From contig JACDZG010000007.1 of NCBI GenBank assembly GCA_013426805.1, positions 40,278 through 104,277 on the forward strand: a stretch of 64,000 bases of DNA. The letters run 5' to 3'. Source of the stretch: Chromatiaceae bacterium (GTDB lineage: Bacteria > Pseudomonadota > Gammaproteobacteria > Chromatiales > Chromatiaceae). Position numbers and translations under genes: made by a program. The notes beneath the pieces are model-generated. The model had not been told where the DNA came from and searched no databases. It saw nothing but the letters and a program-made list of their open reading frames with translations. Positions 47,415 through 56,379 of this stretch are shown here, piece by piece; positions within the stretch are counted from its first letter, which is position 1; each line of letters opens with the position of its first letter.

Positions 47415-48647
47415 CTAATCCCAATCGATCGACTTACCGAGCCTCGACCGCGGCAACTGCGCACCGACGGTGATGGTCCGGGGCCGCTCCGCGGGCGTTA
47501 ACCGTTCGGCGAGCCATACGTGGAGCCGCTCGGACAGGTGTTGCGGATCGGCACACCCCGCGCTTGGAACGACGAATGCCTTCAACCGTCCGTCCTGCTC
47601 GGCACCGGCCAGACGCACCAGTGCGTCAGCGACCTCCGGATGCTCGCGGACACAACGCTCGACACGTCGCGGAAACACATTGATCCCGCCGACCTGCACC
47701 GCACCGTCGCGCCGTCCCAGAACATGGAAACGGTTGTCATCGACCCACTGGACCTGGTCCGGCAACTCGACCGGCACCGCCTCGTCAATCACCAACAGAC
47801 GGGCGATGCGCGTGTTGGAGCCGCGATCACGCGACCACTGCGGCAGCAGCCGGAAAGGCGCATCCGGCGCAGTGCGCTCACCGATACCGGCCGTCTCCGA
47901 GGCACCATAGACCTCGATGATCTCGGCGAACCCCGACTCGCCGAGCCGCCGCCAGACCGGTTCCGGGCAGGGTGCCGTGGAAGACACTGCAACGATATCA
48001 GCAGCGACCGACACCGGACCGCGTGTCGCCAAATCGAAAAAGGTCGGATGGCCGATCAGCAGATCCCCCGGCTGGGCCTGTCTCAGTGCGCTGCCCGGCA
48101 GCGCGTCACGCACGTCGAGCACCGGGATGCCCAGAGCGGCCGGCAGCATCACGGAAAACAGGAAGCCGTAGATGTGGTGGCTGGGTACGGCGCAAAGGAG
48201 GCGGCGCCGGTCGTGCAGCCGATCGGCAAAGTGGGCGATCTCCTGCTCCAGAAAGGCCATCCGATGGGTACAGATCTTCGGTCGGCCGGTGGACCCTGAG
48301 GTCTGGAAGCTGATCGCCTCATCCCAGCGCGCCCGGCTGCGCAGGATCGTTTCCACCCAATGATCCAATCGAGCGTCCGCCATCAGGGCATCATCGAGCC
48401 CGGTCTCGTGCAGATGAAACTGGACCACGACGGCTGTCGCCAGATCCAGAAACTCCAGCGAGTCGAGACCCAGCGCCCCGAGATCCGGATGCAAGTCGGC
48501 GCCCCCCTGCCCGCTCAGTCCCAGCCGCGCATCCGGCGCACGCCGCACCCCGAGCAGACCGGGCCGCAGCCGGGACAACTCCGCCATGATCAGGTCCGAC
48601 AGCAGACGCAAGACCGGGTCACGAGTCCACCAGGGTTTCAACATCAT
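47415..48647 (-). CDS. pcl: CoA ligase activating p-coumarate for PYP
   Basis: A 410-residue AMP-forming ligase of the type that activates 4-coumarate for attachment to photoactive yellow protein. The AMP-binding motif is ISFQTSGSTGRPKICTH, the acyl-adenylate motif EVYGASETAG and the hinge/catalytic region GRRDGAVQVGGINVFP ending in RLGKSIDW. The protein is shorter than plant 4CL (about 550) and begins with a short helical domain containing LGALGLDSLEFLD, reminiscent of a carrier-protein Ser site. It converges on the PYP-phytochrome gene with 19 bp between stops. The start is uncertain: 48647 (after GTATGAGGTC) or 48677. Confidence 0.85.
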   Translation of the reverse strand: MMLKPWWTRDPVLRLLSDLIMAELSRLRPGLLGVRRAPDARLGLSGQGGADLHPDLGALGLDSLEFLDLATAVVVQFHLHETGLDDALMADARLDHWVETILRSRARWDEAISFQTSGSTGRPKICTHRMAFLEQEIAHFADRLHDRRRLLCAVPSHHIYGFLFSVMLPAALGIPVLDVRDALPGSALRQAQPGDLLIGHPTFFDLATRGPVSVAADIVAVSSTAPCPEPVWRRLGESGFAEIIEVYGASETAGIGERTAPDAPFRLLPQWSRDRGSNTRIARLLVIDEAVPVELPDQVQWVDDNRFHVLGRRDGAVQVGGINVFPRRVERCVREHPEVADALVRLAGAEQDGRLKAFVVPSAGCADPQHLSERLHVWLAERLTPAERPRTITVGAQLPRSRLGKSIDWD

Positions 48648-48720
48648 GACCTCATACTCGCCCGGCAACAGGTGCATGGGAGCGGCATCCAGCCGCGGCT
48701 GAATGCGCGATTGAGAACGT

Positions 48721-49266
48721 CTAGACTCGGGTTTCGTGATGTTGCGCCGCAAGCGCCTCGGGAATGATCCGCGCCTCGGGGTTGGGGAACCGCTCCACCA
48801 CCCAGGCCGGCAGTTTCGCCTGGTTGGCGTGATAGAGTGCGTCGGACTCCACGATCACCAGCACCAGTACGGTGACCATCACCGGCAGGATGCCGGTGCC
48901 GGCGACCAGGGCGATCACCGCCTCCTTCATCATCCCGCCATAGGTGTGTGCCGCCCAGCCAAGCACCACGAATGCAAGCAGCAACAGTAGCATGAAGAGG
49001 AAGATGCGGCTGCGGCGCGCGCACACCTGCCAGTGACACATCACATACCAGGGGTCACTGGCCTTGGACCGCTTGGCCCGCCACAGAATGTAACCCAGCA
49101 GGCCGAATGAAATGGCGGGGATGATCGCCATCACCCAGGGGAAAGACCCCGCCAGGCCCCCGGCGCCAACGGTGATCAGAATGTGGTTACCGATCAGGTT
49201 GGTCAGAAAGATCTCGTGAGGCACGTTGGCTCGTTTGATCTGGTCGTTGCTGACGTCAAAGCGCAT
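48721..49266 (-). CDS. Membrane protein of unknown function upstream of pcl
   Basis: A 181-residue protein with about four hydrophobic segments (near residues 25-40, 44-62, 88-106 and 115-139) and a Cys pair between segments two and three (VMCHWQVC). I do not recognise a family. It is on the same strand as pcl and ends 73 bp before the proposed pcl start, so the two may be cotranscribed. Confidence 0.7.
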   Translation of the reverse strand: MRFDVSNDQIKRANVPHEIFLTNLIGNHILITVGAGGLAGSFPWVMAIIPAISFGLLGYILWRAKRSKASDPWYVMCHWQVCARRSRIFLFMLLLLLAFVVLGWAAHTYGGMMKEAVIALVAGTGILPVMVTVLVLVIVESDALYHANQAKLPAWVVERFPNPEARIIPEALAAQHHETRV

Positions 49267-49411
49267 GATGTGGAACAGGGTCTGTCAAAAGGGCTCGCAA
49301 GCCGGTCGGCTTGGCGGATGGATTCGCCCACTCAGCACCGCGATGCCTACCTCCAGATCGCCGCGCGCGGGATTTGCACATCCTACGCGGTTCCAGCAGC
49401 CGATTGTAAGA

Positions 49412-50020
49412 TGGTCTAGGCCGGATATCGCCGCGCTGGCCGCGCGGATTGAACTGCCCGCGGCGCTGATCGCAGACCTGCTCCTGACCGACGACCTGCC
49501 GCCCTGGCTCGACAACGCGTTCGATGCCCCGGACTTCCTCCCGTCGATCCAGGGGCGAATGCGCCTGTGCCTACTGCACCTACTCCGGCATCTACCCGCA
49601 AGAGCGGACACATCTGCCGCTGAAAATGGATGCGGCCCGGATCGCTGACGCGGTCCAACTGATTCGGGAGTCCGCCCGGCAATCGCCGGACGCCGAGGTC
49701 GTCTTCTACAGCGATGAGCCGTTGACCAATCCAATCGCCGTGCTCGGCTTCATGGACGCGCTGACGGATACCGGAAACGACGGTACCCGCTTCCACTTTC
49801 AGAGACGCGACCGCGGAGTCAGCCCACCCCGCGTACCAAGCCGGCGACCTCGACACCTATCGGGTGCAGATGCGCCGACTGTACGAGCGTTTCGCGGCGG
49901 CACTGATCCGCGGTGACGAGGACACTACGCGCTTCCTCCCCGCCGCCCTGTTCGTCGCCACCTTCCACCGTCTCAGTTCCCGCTGCACCGAAACCCCGGC
50001 GCACTGGCGGCGTTGGCGCC
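49412..50020 (+). pseudogene. Radical SAM protein remnant
   Basis: The plus strand holds pieces of one protein in shifting frames. First RPDIAALAARIELPAAL to DAPDFLPSIQG; after a frameshift near 49555, ECACAYCTYSGIYPQ, which resembles a radical SAM cysteine cluster, with MDAARIADAVQLIRESA and DAEVVFYSDEPLTNP. After another shift near 49800 come AYQAGDLDTYRVQMRRLYER and LFVATFHRL. The sequence ends at about 50020, where the opposite-strand helicase fragment begins. No start or complete domain remains. The family is inferred only from the Cys motif and what follows. Confidence 0.45.
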
Positions 50021-50781
50021 ATACCGCACACCCGCGCCGGCCCCGCGAAATCGCGCTCCACCCACTGACGCTGGGCCGGGTGGAGAAAGACCGTCCACTT
50101 GTCCCAGGGGTACTCCAGGGCACGCTCAAGCTCCTCCAGATCGCCCATGAGGCGGAAGCGCCGCTGGGCGTCGGGATGGGCGAAGGGATCGACGCCGGGG
50201 GCGGCCCGCGGTCGCGGTACGAGCGGCTGACCGCCGGTGGCCAGTTGGAGCAACGCCTCTGCCGCCTCGGCCGGGAGCTGGCCGGCCAACTCCAACAGAC
50301 TGTCCTCGTTGGCCTGGCGCACGTCCGCGAGCCATTCGACCGGGATGCCGTAGCCCAATAGCTCTGCATCGGGTCGCTGAGCGAACAGCGGCGGCTTCAC
50401 CGGTGCAGACGGCGCGACTTCGCCGTACCGCGGGACCGCGATCTCTTCGACATGCTCGCGAATCTCCACTAACTGTGCGGCGCCGGTCCGCGGATGGGTC
50501 TCCAGTTTGCGCCGCTCGGCCCAGCCGTAGGCGCGGTCGTGGTGGTCCACATAGCAAAGCAACAAGCTGTCGGATGACCTGTGCACGATCAGTCGGATAT
50601 CACCGCTGGCGCGCACCGACCAGAAGTTCTTGTCCCTTGCGTCATCCAGTTTGTGGAAGCTCAGCCCGGGATTGGCCGGATTGACCTGAAGGTCGAACGC
50701 CGTGGTCTTGACAGCCTTCTGCTCGTCGCCGGTCAGGCGGACGAGGCTGTCGGTGAAGGTGTCGGCGATCCGGAAGTCCAT
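49819..50781 (-). pseudogene. UvrD-like helicase truncated before Walker A
   Basis: The first 253 codons (50781-50023) match a family of UvrD/Rep-type helicases that begin with a RelE-like domain (ADTFTDSLVRLTGDEQKAVK, FWSVRASGDIRLIVHRS, LLLCYVDHHDRAYGWAERRK) and continue to FLHPAQRQWVERDFAGPARV. In family members the next residues form the Walker A loop. Here the similarity stops at RVCG, and the remaining 67 codons read antisense through the radical-SAM remnant. All helicase motifs are lost. The ATG overlaps the OLD-nuclease stop as TGATG, so it was coupled to it. Confidence 0.8.
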
Positions 50782-52529
50782 CAGTGAGTCCCGATCAGCG
50801 AAACCAACTTACCAAAAAAATGATGGACATCGTCGTGAATTTCGTCGGCCCGCATCACCATGGCGACTTCCTCACGTATTAAGCGCACGGGCTCCCTCGC
50901 TTTCTTGAGTTGCTGAAAAAGTGATTCGTCATTTTCGAATAGTATCCGCTTGCCATCCACAACACTAAATACGTTTGCGGATACACTGCGCCACGATTTA
51001 CCTGGCGGAAGAGTCAAGTTCTCGCCAACGAAGAAGGCATCGATAGTCTGAATCGTCGGCGGCGCGAACAATTCGTCCTCGGCGTATCGAAGCTGACCCA
51101 AAGCCGCGCGCTTCCAGGCGTCAGGCACAAGCAAATAGTTCTCTATGTTCTTGCGTTTCCACTCGACCACCGTTGAGTTTGCGGCTGGCGGGTGCCAGGT
51201 TGCGTGGTCATCGTAATCAAATAACATCATTCGCGACGCGCTAGGAATAATCTGCTTTAGCGCGGCGAAATGTTCGTCCGCGTGTTGCTTCATGTACCCT
51301 TTACCCCCACCACCCATACTCTTGAAGCAGACGCGGTCCATGGCCGCCCGGGCGTTGCACTGATCCGCCCACCCCCTCAGAATCCGCTCGTCACTTTCGC
51401 CCTCCACATAAAGGATGTAGGGTGACGCCATCAGTCGGGTGATTTCCTCATTTGACACTTCAGCCATCGCACGCAGTACTTCAGGCGTAGACTGAATGCG
51501 CTTGGGGGCTTGGCTCAGGAGCGATACAATCTGAGCAGCATCGACCCCGCGGGCGAACTCCTCGGCGTGGGTGGCGATCAGAAACTGCGTGCTCCTCTCA
51601 ATCGCCTTACGTTTGAAGTAATCAAGAATCTCGCGCTGCAGATTCACATGTAGATGCGCATCCGGCTCGTCGAGCAGAATTGTTGTTGGGTGATAGCCGT
51701 AAAGGAAGGCCAGTAGCGTCAAGGTTTGGTGAAATCCGCTACCTCCGGCGATGATGTCGTAATCCTTTCCGTGCTGACGATATTCGACCGTGATATAGAC
51801 ATCCTTCCCAGATTCGTATCTTGGCTCGCGAATCTTAACCGAGAACCAGCGGTCGATAATGGCGGCGACTTCCTGCCAGTCGACCGGCGGACCAATATGC
51901 TTGTTGCCTTTGCTATCATCCGGCTCGTCTGGCGATGGGGAGCAAACCCGTAAGAGCAGATTTCGCAGCACGCTGCCGGGCTGCCCCTTGCCTATCTGTT
52001 GACGGATGGGAGAGACATCCAACCATTTCTCGACGGGTTCTAAACCTGAGAACGGCGGTACATAAGCAATCCTCGGAAGATTTCCCGATTTCTCGCATTC
52101 GCGGAACTTTGCCCAGCCATCGCTGGGTATGGCGTAAATCGTTTGTGGCGAGTGGTAACGCAACTCGACACTGAACGAGTCCATCTCCCCGACTTCTGTT
52201 CGCCACTCGACGTCAATGTGAATCAGAATATATTCCTGCTTCTTTTTTCCATTGACCATTGGCCAACGGCGATCCGTGCGATCTTTCCAGAGCAGATTAA
52301 ATTCCGGCAATGGCAGTGCGGTGAAGTTGGGAAGCACAACCTGGATGCCTTTCGTTCCACTGCGTTGAGACCGGTGAAACTCATCTACACAGAATTGCCA
52401 GATAGCAAGCGCCTGAAGCACCGTGCTCTTACCGCTATTATTCCGTCCGACCAGCAAGTCAAACTGGGTAAAGTCATAAACTTGTTCAATCACACTCTTG
52501 AAGTTGCGCAGTGTCAATCGGGTGATCAC
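50781..52529 (-). CDS. OLD-family ATPase with TOPRIM nuclease domain
   Basis: A 582-residue overcoming-lysogenization-defect (OLD) type protein. The ATPase shows Walker A GRNNSGKST (28-36), an ABC signature-like GGSGFHQTL (262-270), Walker B ILLDEPDAHLH (284-294) and an H-loop ATHAEE (His321). The C-terminal TOPRIM domain keeps the acidic motifs YVEGESDERIL (374-384) and LFDYDDHATW (436-445). OLD proteins are DNA nucleases in phage defence, including GajA of Gabija, which pairs with a UvrD-like helicase. It is intact, more AT-rich than its neighbours, and lies 54 bp after mod and directly before the truncated helicase. Confidence 0.88.
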   Translation of the reverse strand: MITRLTLRNFKSVIEQVYDFTQFDLLVGRNNSGKSTVLQALAIWQFCVDEFHRSQRSGTKGIQVVLPNFTALPLPEFNLLWKDRTDRRWPMVNGKKKQEYILIHIDVEWRTEVGEMDSFSVELRYHSPQTIYAIPSDGWAKFRECEKSGNLPRIAYVPPFSGLEPVEKWLDVSPIRQQIGKGQPGSVLRNLLLRVCSPSPDEPDDSKGNKHIGPPVDWQEVAAIIDRWFSVKIREPRYESGKDVYITVEYRQHGKDYDIIAGGSGFHQTLTLLAFLYGYHPTTILLDEPDAHLHVNLQREILDYFKRKAIERSTQFLIATHAEEFARGVDAAQIVSLLSQAPKRIQSTPEVLRAMAEVSNEEITRLMASPYILYVEGESDERILRGWADQCNARAAMDRVCFKSMGGGGKGYMKQHADEHFAALKQIIPSASRMMLFDYDDHATWHPPAANSTVVEWKRKNIENYLLVPDAWKRAALGQLRYAEDELFAPPTIQTIDAFFVGENLTLPPGKSWRSVSANVFSVVDGKRILFENDESLFQQLKKAREPVRLIREEVAMVMRADEIHDDVHHFFGKLVSLIGTH

Positions 52530-52583
52530 TTAGGCGTCCTCTTGTCGCTGATCCACAGCACTTGGGATAACGTGGAACTCATG

Positions 52584-55526
52584 TCATACCACCCGGAACA
52601 CCTTCATCACCTCATCCCCCAGATGGTTGATGACCTTGACCGCGACGCGCCCGGAGGCGGGTTTGGGGAAGGGGCGCGAGGTGTCGCTGTTGAGGGTGGC
52701 CCAGGCTTCTTCGTTGATCTCGGCCTTGAGGGTGGTCTTCAACGCCTTGTAGGGGTCCGCGGCGCCGAGGAAGTAGGCGTGGCGGACGAAGAAGCTCTCC
52801 TCGTTGTAGTCGGTGTCGATGAACCAACAGGCAATACCTTCGGGGCCGTCGCTGCGGACCTCGCCGGTGCTGGGGTGGAAGACATCCACGCCGTTGATTT
52901 TGATCCGGACCTGGCCGTCATCGGCGGGCAGGATCGCTATGTCCGGTTCGCCGAAGATCACGAACAGATTGCCCTTGCCGGTGTTCTTCAGGTCCTCGGC
53001 CATGTGCAAGTCGGCGTTCATTCGCGCCTTGAGCACCGGGATGCGGCCGAGCTTACTGAACTCGGTGGCGTGGGCCTCGTAGTTGAAGGCGCAGGAGATC
53101 AGGCAGTCGAAATCGGCGTCGCCGGCCTCGCGAGCGGCGATGACCAGGTCCGGGCGGGTGACCGTGCCGAACTCGGGACCGATGAAGATGGCGGCGCGCT
53201 TCTCGGTGCCGGTCTCGCCGTTGCCTTCGATGTAGCGGCCCTCCGCGCAGACGAGATCGCCGGGCCACGGCGTCAGCGAGGTGAAGGTGATGCGGTCTTC
53301 CTTGTGGGCCTGCTGCACCCCGGCCACCTTCAGGTTCTCCAGGATCATCTGCGGAAAGGTCTGTTTCTCGCCGTAGCCCGCCCCCGAATCGGCCACCTGC
53401 TTCTCGTTGGGGTCAACCAGTTCGTCGTTCTCATCGACGCCGAGCACGCGGTGCGGCGACAGGCTCTCGACGGTGAAGGGGCCGGCGACGCGGACCTTCT
53501 TGTTGTCGGTGTAGGGCTTGTCGTAGAGGTACTCGGATTCGGCTTTGGCGGCGATGGAGGCGTCGATCTCCTGCTGGCGGGCGATGCGGGCCTGCCACCA
53601 GTCGGCATGGGCCGTCTTGGCGTCTTGCGGCCAATGCACATCCACCTCGCGCGGTATCTCCCACTCCTCGAAGGGTGCGCATGAATTTGTAGGATGGGTT
53701 GAGCGGGAGCGAAACCCATCGCCTGATTTCGCGGCGGGAGGATGGGTTTCGCTGCGCTCTACCCATCCTACGAGGGCGGCGTTCATCCGCTGTCGCAGGG
53801 GCTCCAGGGTCGCCTGCCACTGGTCCCAGATGACATCGATCTCGCTGTTGTTGGCGATGGACTTGAGCGTGATGTGCGGCACCCGTTTGTAGACGAATCC
53901 GTGGCGGATATCGCCGCGGGTCGGCTGGGAGGATGGTGCGGTGCGGCTGACCTCGGCCTCTTTGATCTGGCCGTCGCGCGAATCCGCGAGCAGATAGTAG
54001 GGATAGCGAGCGCCCATGATGCGGGCACGGGCCAGGGCGAGTGCGACACGTGAGGTGTCAATGGTGATCCAGCGGCGACCCCACTGCTCGGCGACATAGG
54101 CGGTGGTGCCGGAACCGCAGGTGGGGTCTAGGACCAAGTCTCCGGGGTCGGTCGTCATCAGTATGCAACGCTCGATAGCACGCGTTGCCGTTTGCACCAC
54201 GTAAATTTTTTCGTCGCCAAAGCCGCTCTGGCGAGTGTCATCCCATATATCATTTCTGGGCTTAAAGGAGAAGTCATGAAAATATCGGACGTACGTTAGT
54301 GAGTTCCCTATTCCGTGTAGTCGATTTGCTTTCTCCAACTGCTGAAGGCCACGTAAGTTCGTACTAAAGGTTCTCTTCCCTGGGGTGAATGCTTGTCCTT
54401 GAAAAACGTAGCTGCGTACATCATTCGCCTGAGGAGATCGCGCGCTGGTCAACGGATTGTATCGATAGGCTCGATCCCCGTCTCCCAAGGCGACCGTTCC
54501 TTCGGCTTCCTCTTTCGTCATCCCTCGACGGTGTCCGTCCTGCGCTTCGATAAAGCGAACATTCATGTCATCAGAGTGCGATCGGCCTTCGAATGAGGGC
54601 CGAAACTTAAGGCGGGAGCGATCTTTGCTGAACCACAACAAATAATCACATGTGTTATCAAGCGCGCCACTGGCTTTACCGGTTGTCTTTCTGAAAACCA
54701 CTTGTGAAACGAAGCCCTCCTGCCCGAATACCTCGTCTATCAGTACACGCACCCGATGCACATTCTCATCCCCAATTTGCACAAAGATCGACCCTGAATC
54801 GGTCAGCAAATCCCGCGCGACAGTCAGCCGATCCCGCAAATAGGTCAGATAAGAATGAATGCCATCCCGCCAGGTATCCCGAAACGCCTTCACCTGCTCC
54901 GGCTCACGGGTAATGTGACCGACATTGCCGTCCTTCACATCCCGGCTGGTGGTGCTCCACTGGAAATTGCTGTTGAACTTGATGCCATAGGGCGGATCGA
55001 GATAGATGCACTGGACCTTGCCGCGCAGCCCCTCGCGCTCGGCCAAGCTCGCCATCACCTGGAGCGAGTCGCCCAGGATCATGCGGTTGGACCAGTTCTG
55101 GTCGTGCCGGTAGAACTCGGTCCGGTCCGCGTCCTTGGGGATGCCGTTGAAGTCGGCGAAGAGGTCGAACTGCTCTCCCTCACCCCCGGATGAGGCAGGC
55201 AGATTGGATTGGCGCAGCAGGTCGTCGATCAGGACCTTCGGGTGGACCTTCTCCTGGATATAGAGCGGCGGCGCGTGGACGACGAGATCGCTCCAATCCT
55301 GCTGATCCTTGCCTCGCCAGACGAGTTGTGGGTCGAGGTCGCGGTTGCGCTCCTCCTTTTCCTCATCAAGCCCGGCCGCGCCACGGGTATAGATCACCGG
55401 AATCGGGTCCTGCTCGTCCTTCTGCATCACCGACTGATATTCGGCCGTCGGGATGTTCCTGCGGGTGGCCTCGTCGTGGGTCAGCGTGGCGACGGTGACT
55501 GACGGGGTCTTTGGTTTTGGGGCCAT
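52584..55526 (-). CDS. mod: Type III restriction-modification methyltransferase subunit
   Basis: A 980-residue beta-class DNA methyltransferase. Catalytic motif DPPYGIKF is at residues 177-184 and precedes the AdoMet motif LDPTCGSGTTAYVAE near residue 480, with a target-recognition region between. Family members of this long type have a C-terminal domain of about 400 residues, present here. A palindromic repeat at 53689-53771 is inserted in frame within that domain, adding GWVERSETHPPAAKSGDG and following residues. The gene starts 10 bp after the PIN toxin gene and shares a strand with res. It should methylate adenine at an asymmetric site. Confidence 0.9.
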   Translation of the reverse strand: MAPKPKTPSVTVATLTHDEATRRNIPTAEYQSVMQKDEQDPIPVIYTRGAAGLDEEKEERNRDLDPQLVWRGKDQQDWSDLVVHAPPLYIQEKVHPKVLIDDLLRQSNLPASSGGEGEQFDLFADFNGIPKDADRTEFYRHDQNWSNRMILGDSLQVMASLAEREGLRGKVQCIYLDPPYGIKFNSNFQWSTTSRDVKDGNVGHITREPEQVKAFRDTWRDGIHSYLTYLRDRLTVARDLLTDSGSIFVQIGDENVHRVRVLIDEVFGQEGFVSQVVFRKTTGKASGALDNTCDYLLWFSKDRSRLKFRPSFEGRSHSDDMNVRFIEAQDGHRRGMTKEEAEGTVALGDGDRAYRYNPLTSARSPQANDVRSYVFQGQAFTPGKRTFSTNLRGLQQLEKANRLHGIGNSLTYVRYFHDFSFKPRNDIWDDTRQSGFGDEKIYVVQTATRAIERCILMTTDPGDLVLDPTCGSGTTAYVAEQWGRRWITIDTSRVALALARARIMGARYPYYLLADSRDGQIKEAEVSRTAPSSQPTRGDIRHGFVYKRVPHITLKSIANNSEIDVIWDQWQATLEPLRQRMNAALVGWVERSETHPPAAKSGDGFRSRSTHPTNSCAPFEEWEIPREVDVHWPQDAKTAHADWWQARIARQQEIDASIAAKAESEYLYDKPYTDNKKVRVAGPFTVESLSPHRVLGVDENDELVDPNEKQVADSGAGYGEKQTFPQMILENLKVAGVQQAHKEDRITFTSLTPWPGDLVCAEGRYIEGNGETGTEKRAAIFIGPEFGTVTRPDLVIAAREAGDADFDCLISCAFNYEAHATEFSKLGRIPVLKARMNADLHMAEDLKNTGKGNLFVIFGEPDIAILPADDGQVRIKINGVDVFHPSTGEVRSDGPEGIACWFIDTDYNEESFFVRHAYFLGAADPYKALKTTLKAEINEEAWATLNSDTSRPFPKPASGRVAVKVINHLGDEVMKVFRVV
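53689..53771. repeat. Palindromic repeat inserted in frame in mod
   Basis: An 83-bp element with 11-bp outer arms GTAGGATGGGT and ACCCATCCTAC plus inner arms around GAAACCCATC and GATGGGTTTC. It lies wholly inside mod and preserves its frame, encoding a Gly-Trp-Val-Glu-Arg-type peptide seen for this class of repeat in other proteobacteria. Confidence 0.9.
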
Positions 55527-55536
55527 CGTATAAACC

Positions 55537-55938
55537 TTATTTCAGCAGACGGCCGGTCAGTTCCGGGTAATGGACAAAGAGACCGTCAACACTGGCGAGC
55601 ATGCCGTCATTCTCCAAGGCTGTCGCAATGATCATGCGGTCAAATGGGTCGCGATGGGCGGGGGTCAGAGTGACTGCGCGTGTCGCAATGGTGGGTGTCA
55701 ACGGGAGCAGCTCAACGCCGGCAGGCTCCAGTGCGTCTGACAACCATTCGTCCACTGGACACTTTAAGCTGATTCGCCCGCGCTTTTCCGCCAAGGCGAT
55801 TTCAAAACAGGAGACGGGCGAAACGGCAACGCGGGTGGCAGTCGCGATGCGCTCCACCCAGGCGGGGGGATATCGTTCGCAATTCCCGTTGACGTACCAC
55901 AACCAAACATGGGTATCCAGGACGATTATTTCAGACAT
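55537..55938 (-). CDS. vapC: PIN domain toxin (VapC type)
   Basis: A 133-residue PIN domain ribonuclease. The acidic active-site residues are in IVLDTHVWLWY, SCFEIALAEKRG and DPFDRMIIATAL, followed by LASVDGLFVHYP. VapC toxins cleave tRNA or rRNA. It overlaps the upstream antitoxin by 13 bp and ends 10 bp before mod, placing a toxin-antitoxin pair between res and mod. The ATG at 55938 was chosen by alignment to the family N-terminus. Confidence 0.88.
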   Translation of the reverse strand: MSEIIVLDTHVWLWYVNGNCERYPPAWVERIATATRVAVSPVSCFEIALAEKRGRISLKCPVDEWLSDALEPAGVELLPLTPTIATRAVTLTPAHRDPFDRMIIATALENDGMLASVDGLFVHYPELTGRLLK

Positions 55939-56147
55939 TCCCAATCCTCCTCATCGACAAGAGGAGAAACGATGTCGCCGATGATCTCCACCTTTCCCGC
56001 CATGGATGCGGGAGGAGAGCGGCGTTTGGCCTTGACAACGCCTTCGACAAGGACCGTAACGATGACTCGGGCCGACTCGATATTTGGCTGCTCGTCCAAC
56101 CACTTCAGGCGTCCTTTCTCATACACGGCCTCATAGCTTTTCAACAT
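55926..56147 (-). CDS. Antitoxin partner of the PIN toxin
   Basis: A 73-residue protein (begins MLKSYEAVYEKGRLKWLDEQP) with the DUF104/DUF2281-like beginning common to antitoxins of PIN toxins; its C-terminus is acidic (LVDEEDWECLK) and would bind the toxin. The ATG at 56147 was chosen because the frame upstream runs through a palindromic repeat. It overlaps vapC by 13 bp. Confidence 0.75.
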   Translation of the reverse strand: MLKSYEAVYEKGRLKWLDEQPNIESARVIVTVLVEGVVKAKRRSPPASMAGKVEIIGDIVSPLVDEEDWECLK

Positions 56148-56180
56148 GGAGTTTGCACCTTTGATGAGCAGAGTTGCGCT

Positions 56181-56264
56181 CGCTCCCACGCTCCAGGGTC
56201 GCGTGGGCGCTCCGGCCGCTGGAGCGGCCAAGACTGCATTCCCACGCGGAGCGTGGGAACGAGA
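56181..56264. repeat. GCTCCCACGCT palindromic repeat, copy 1
   Basis: A palindromic element with ends CGCTCCCACGCT and AGCGTGGGAACG, located in the gap between res and the antitoxin gene. A related core is inside the MITE-like element at 60950-61115. Confidence 0.8.
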
Positions 56265-56379
56265 AGAGAAGAAATCACCGCTCATTCATCTCTTCCCGCG
56301 TGAATTTTCGTCCGCCGGTATCGATCTTCCCGCTCAGTGCGTCGATAGCTGCCATTGCCTCATCGACTTGCCGCTGGCG

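Noticed and set aside
49819..50022. The last 67 codons of the helicase frame as a genuine new C-terminus
   Set aside because: They are the reverse complement of sequence that reads as a radical-SAM protein remnant, so they are probably accidental.
52143..53684. A 513-codon rightward open frame
   Set aside because: Antisense to mod and OLD, whose motifs are intact.
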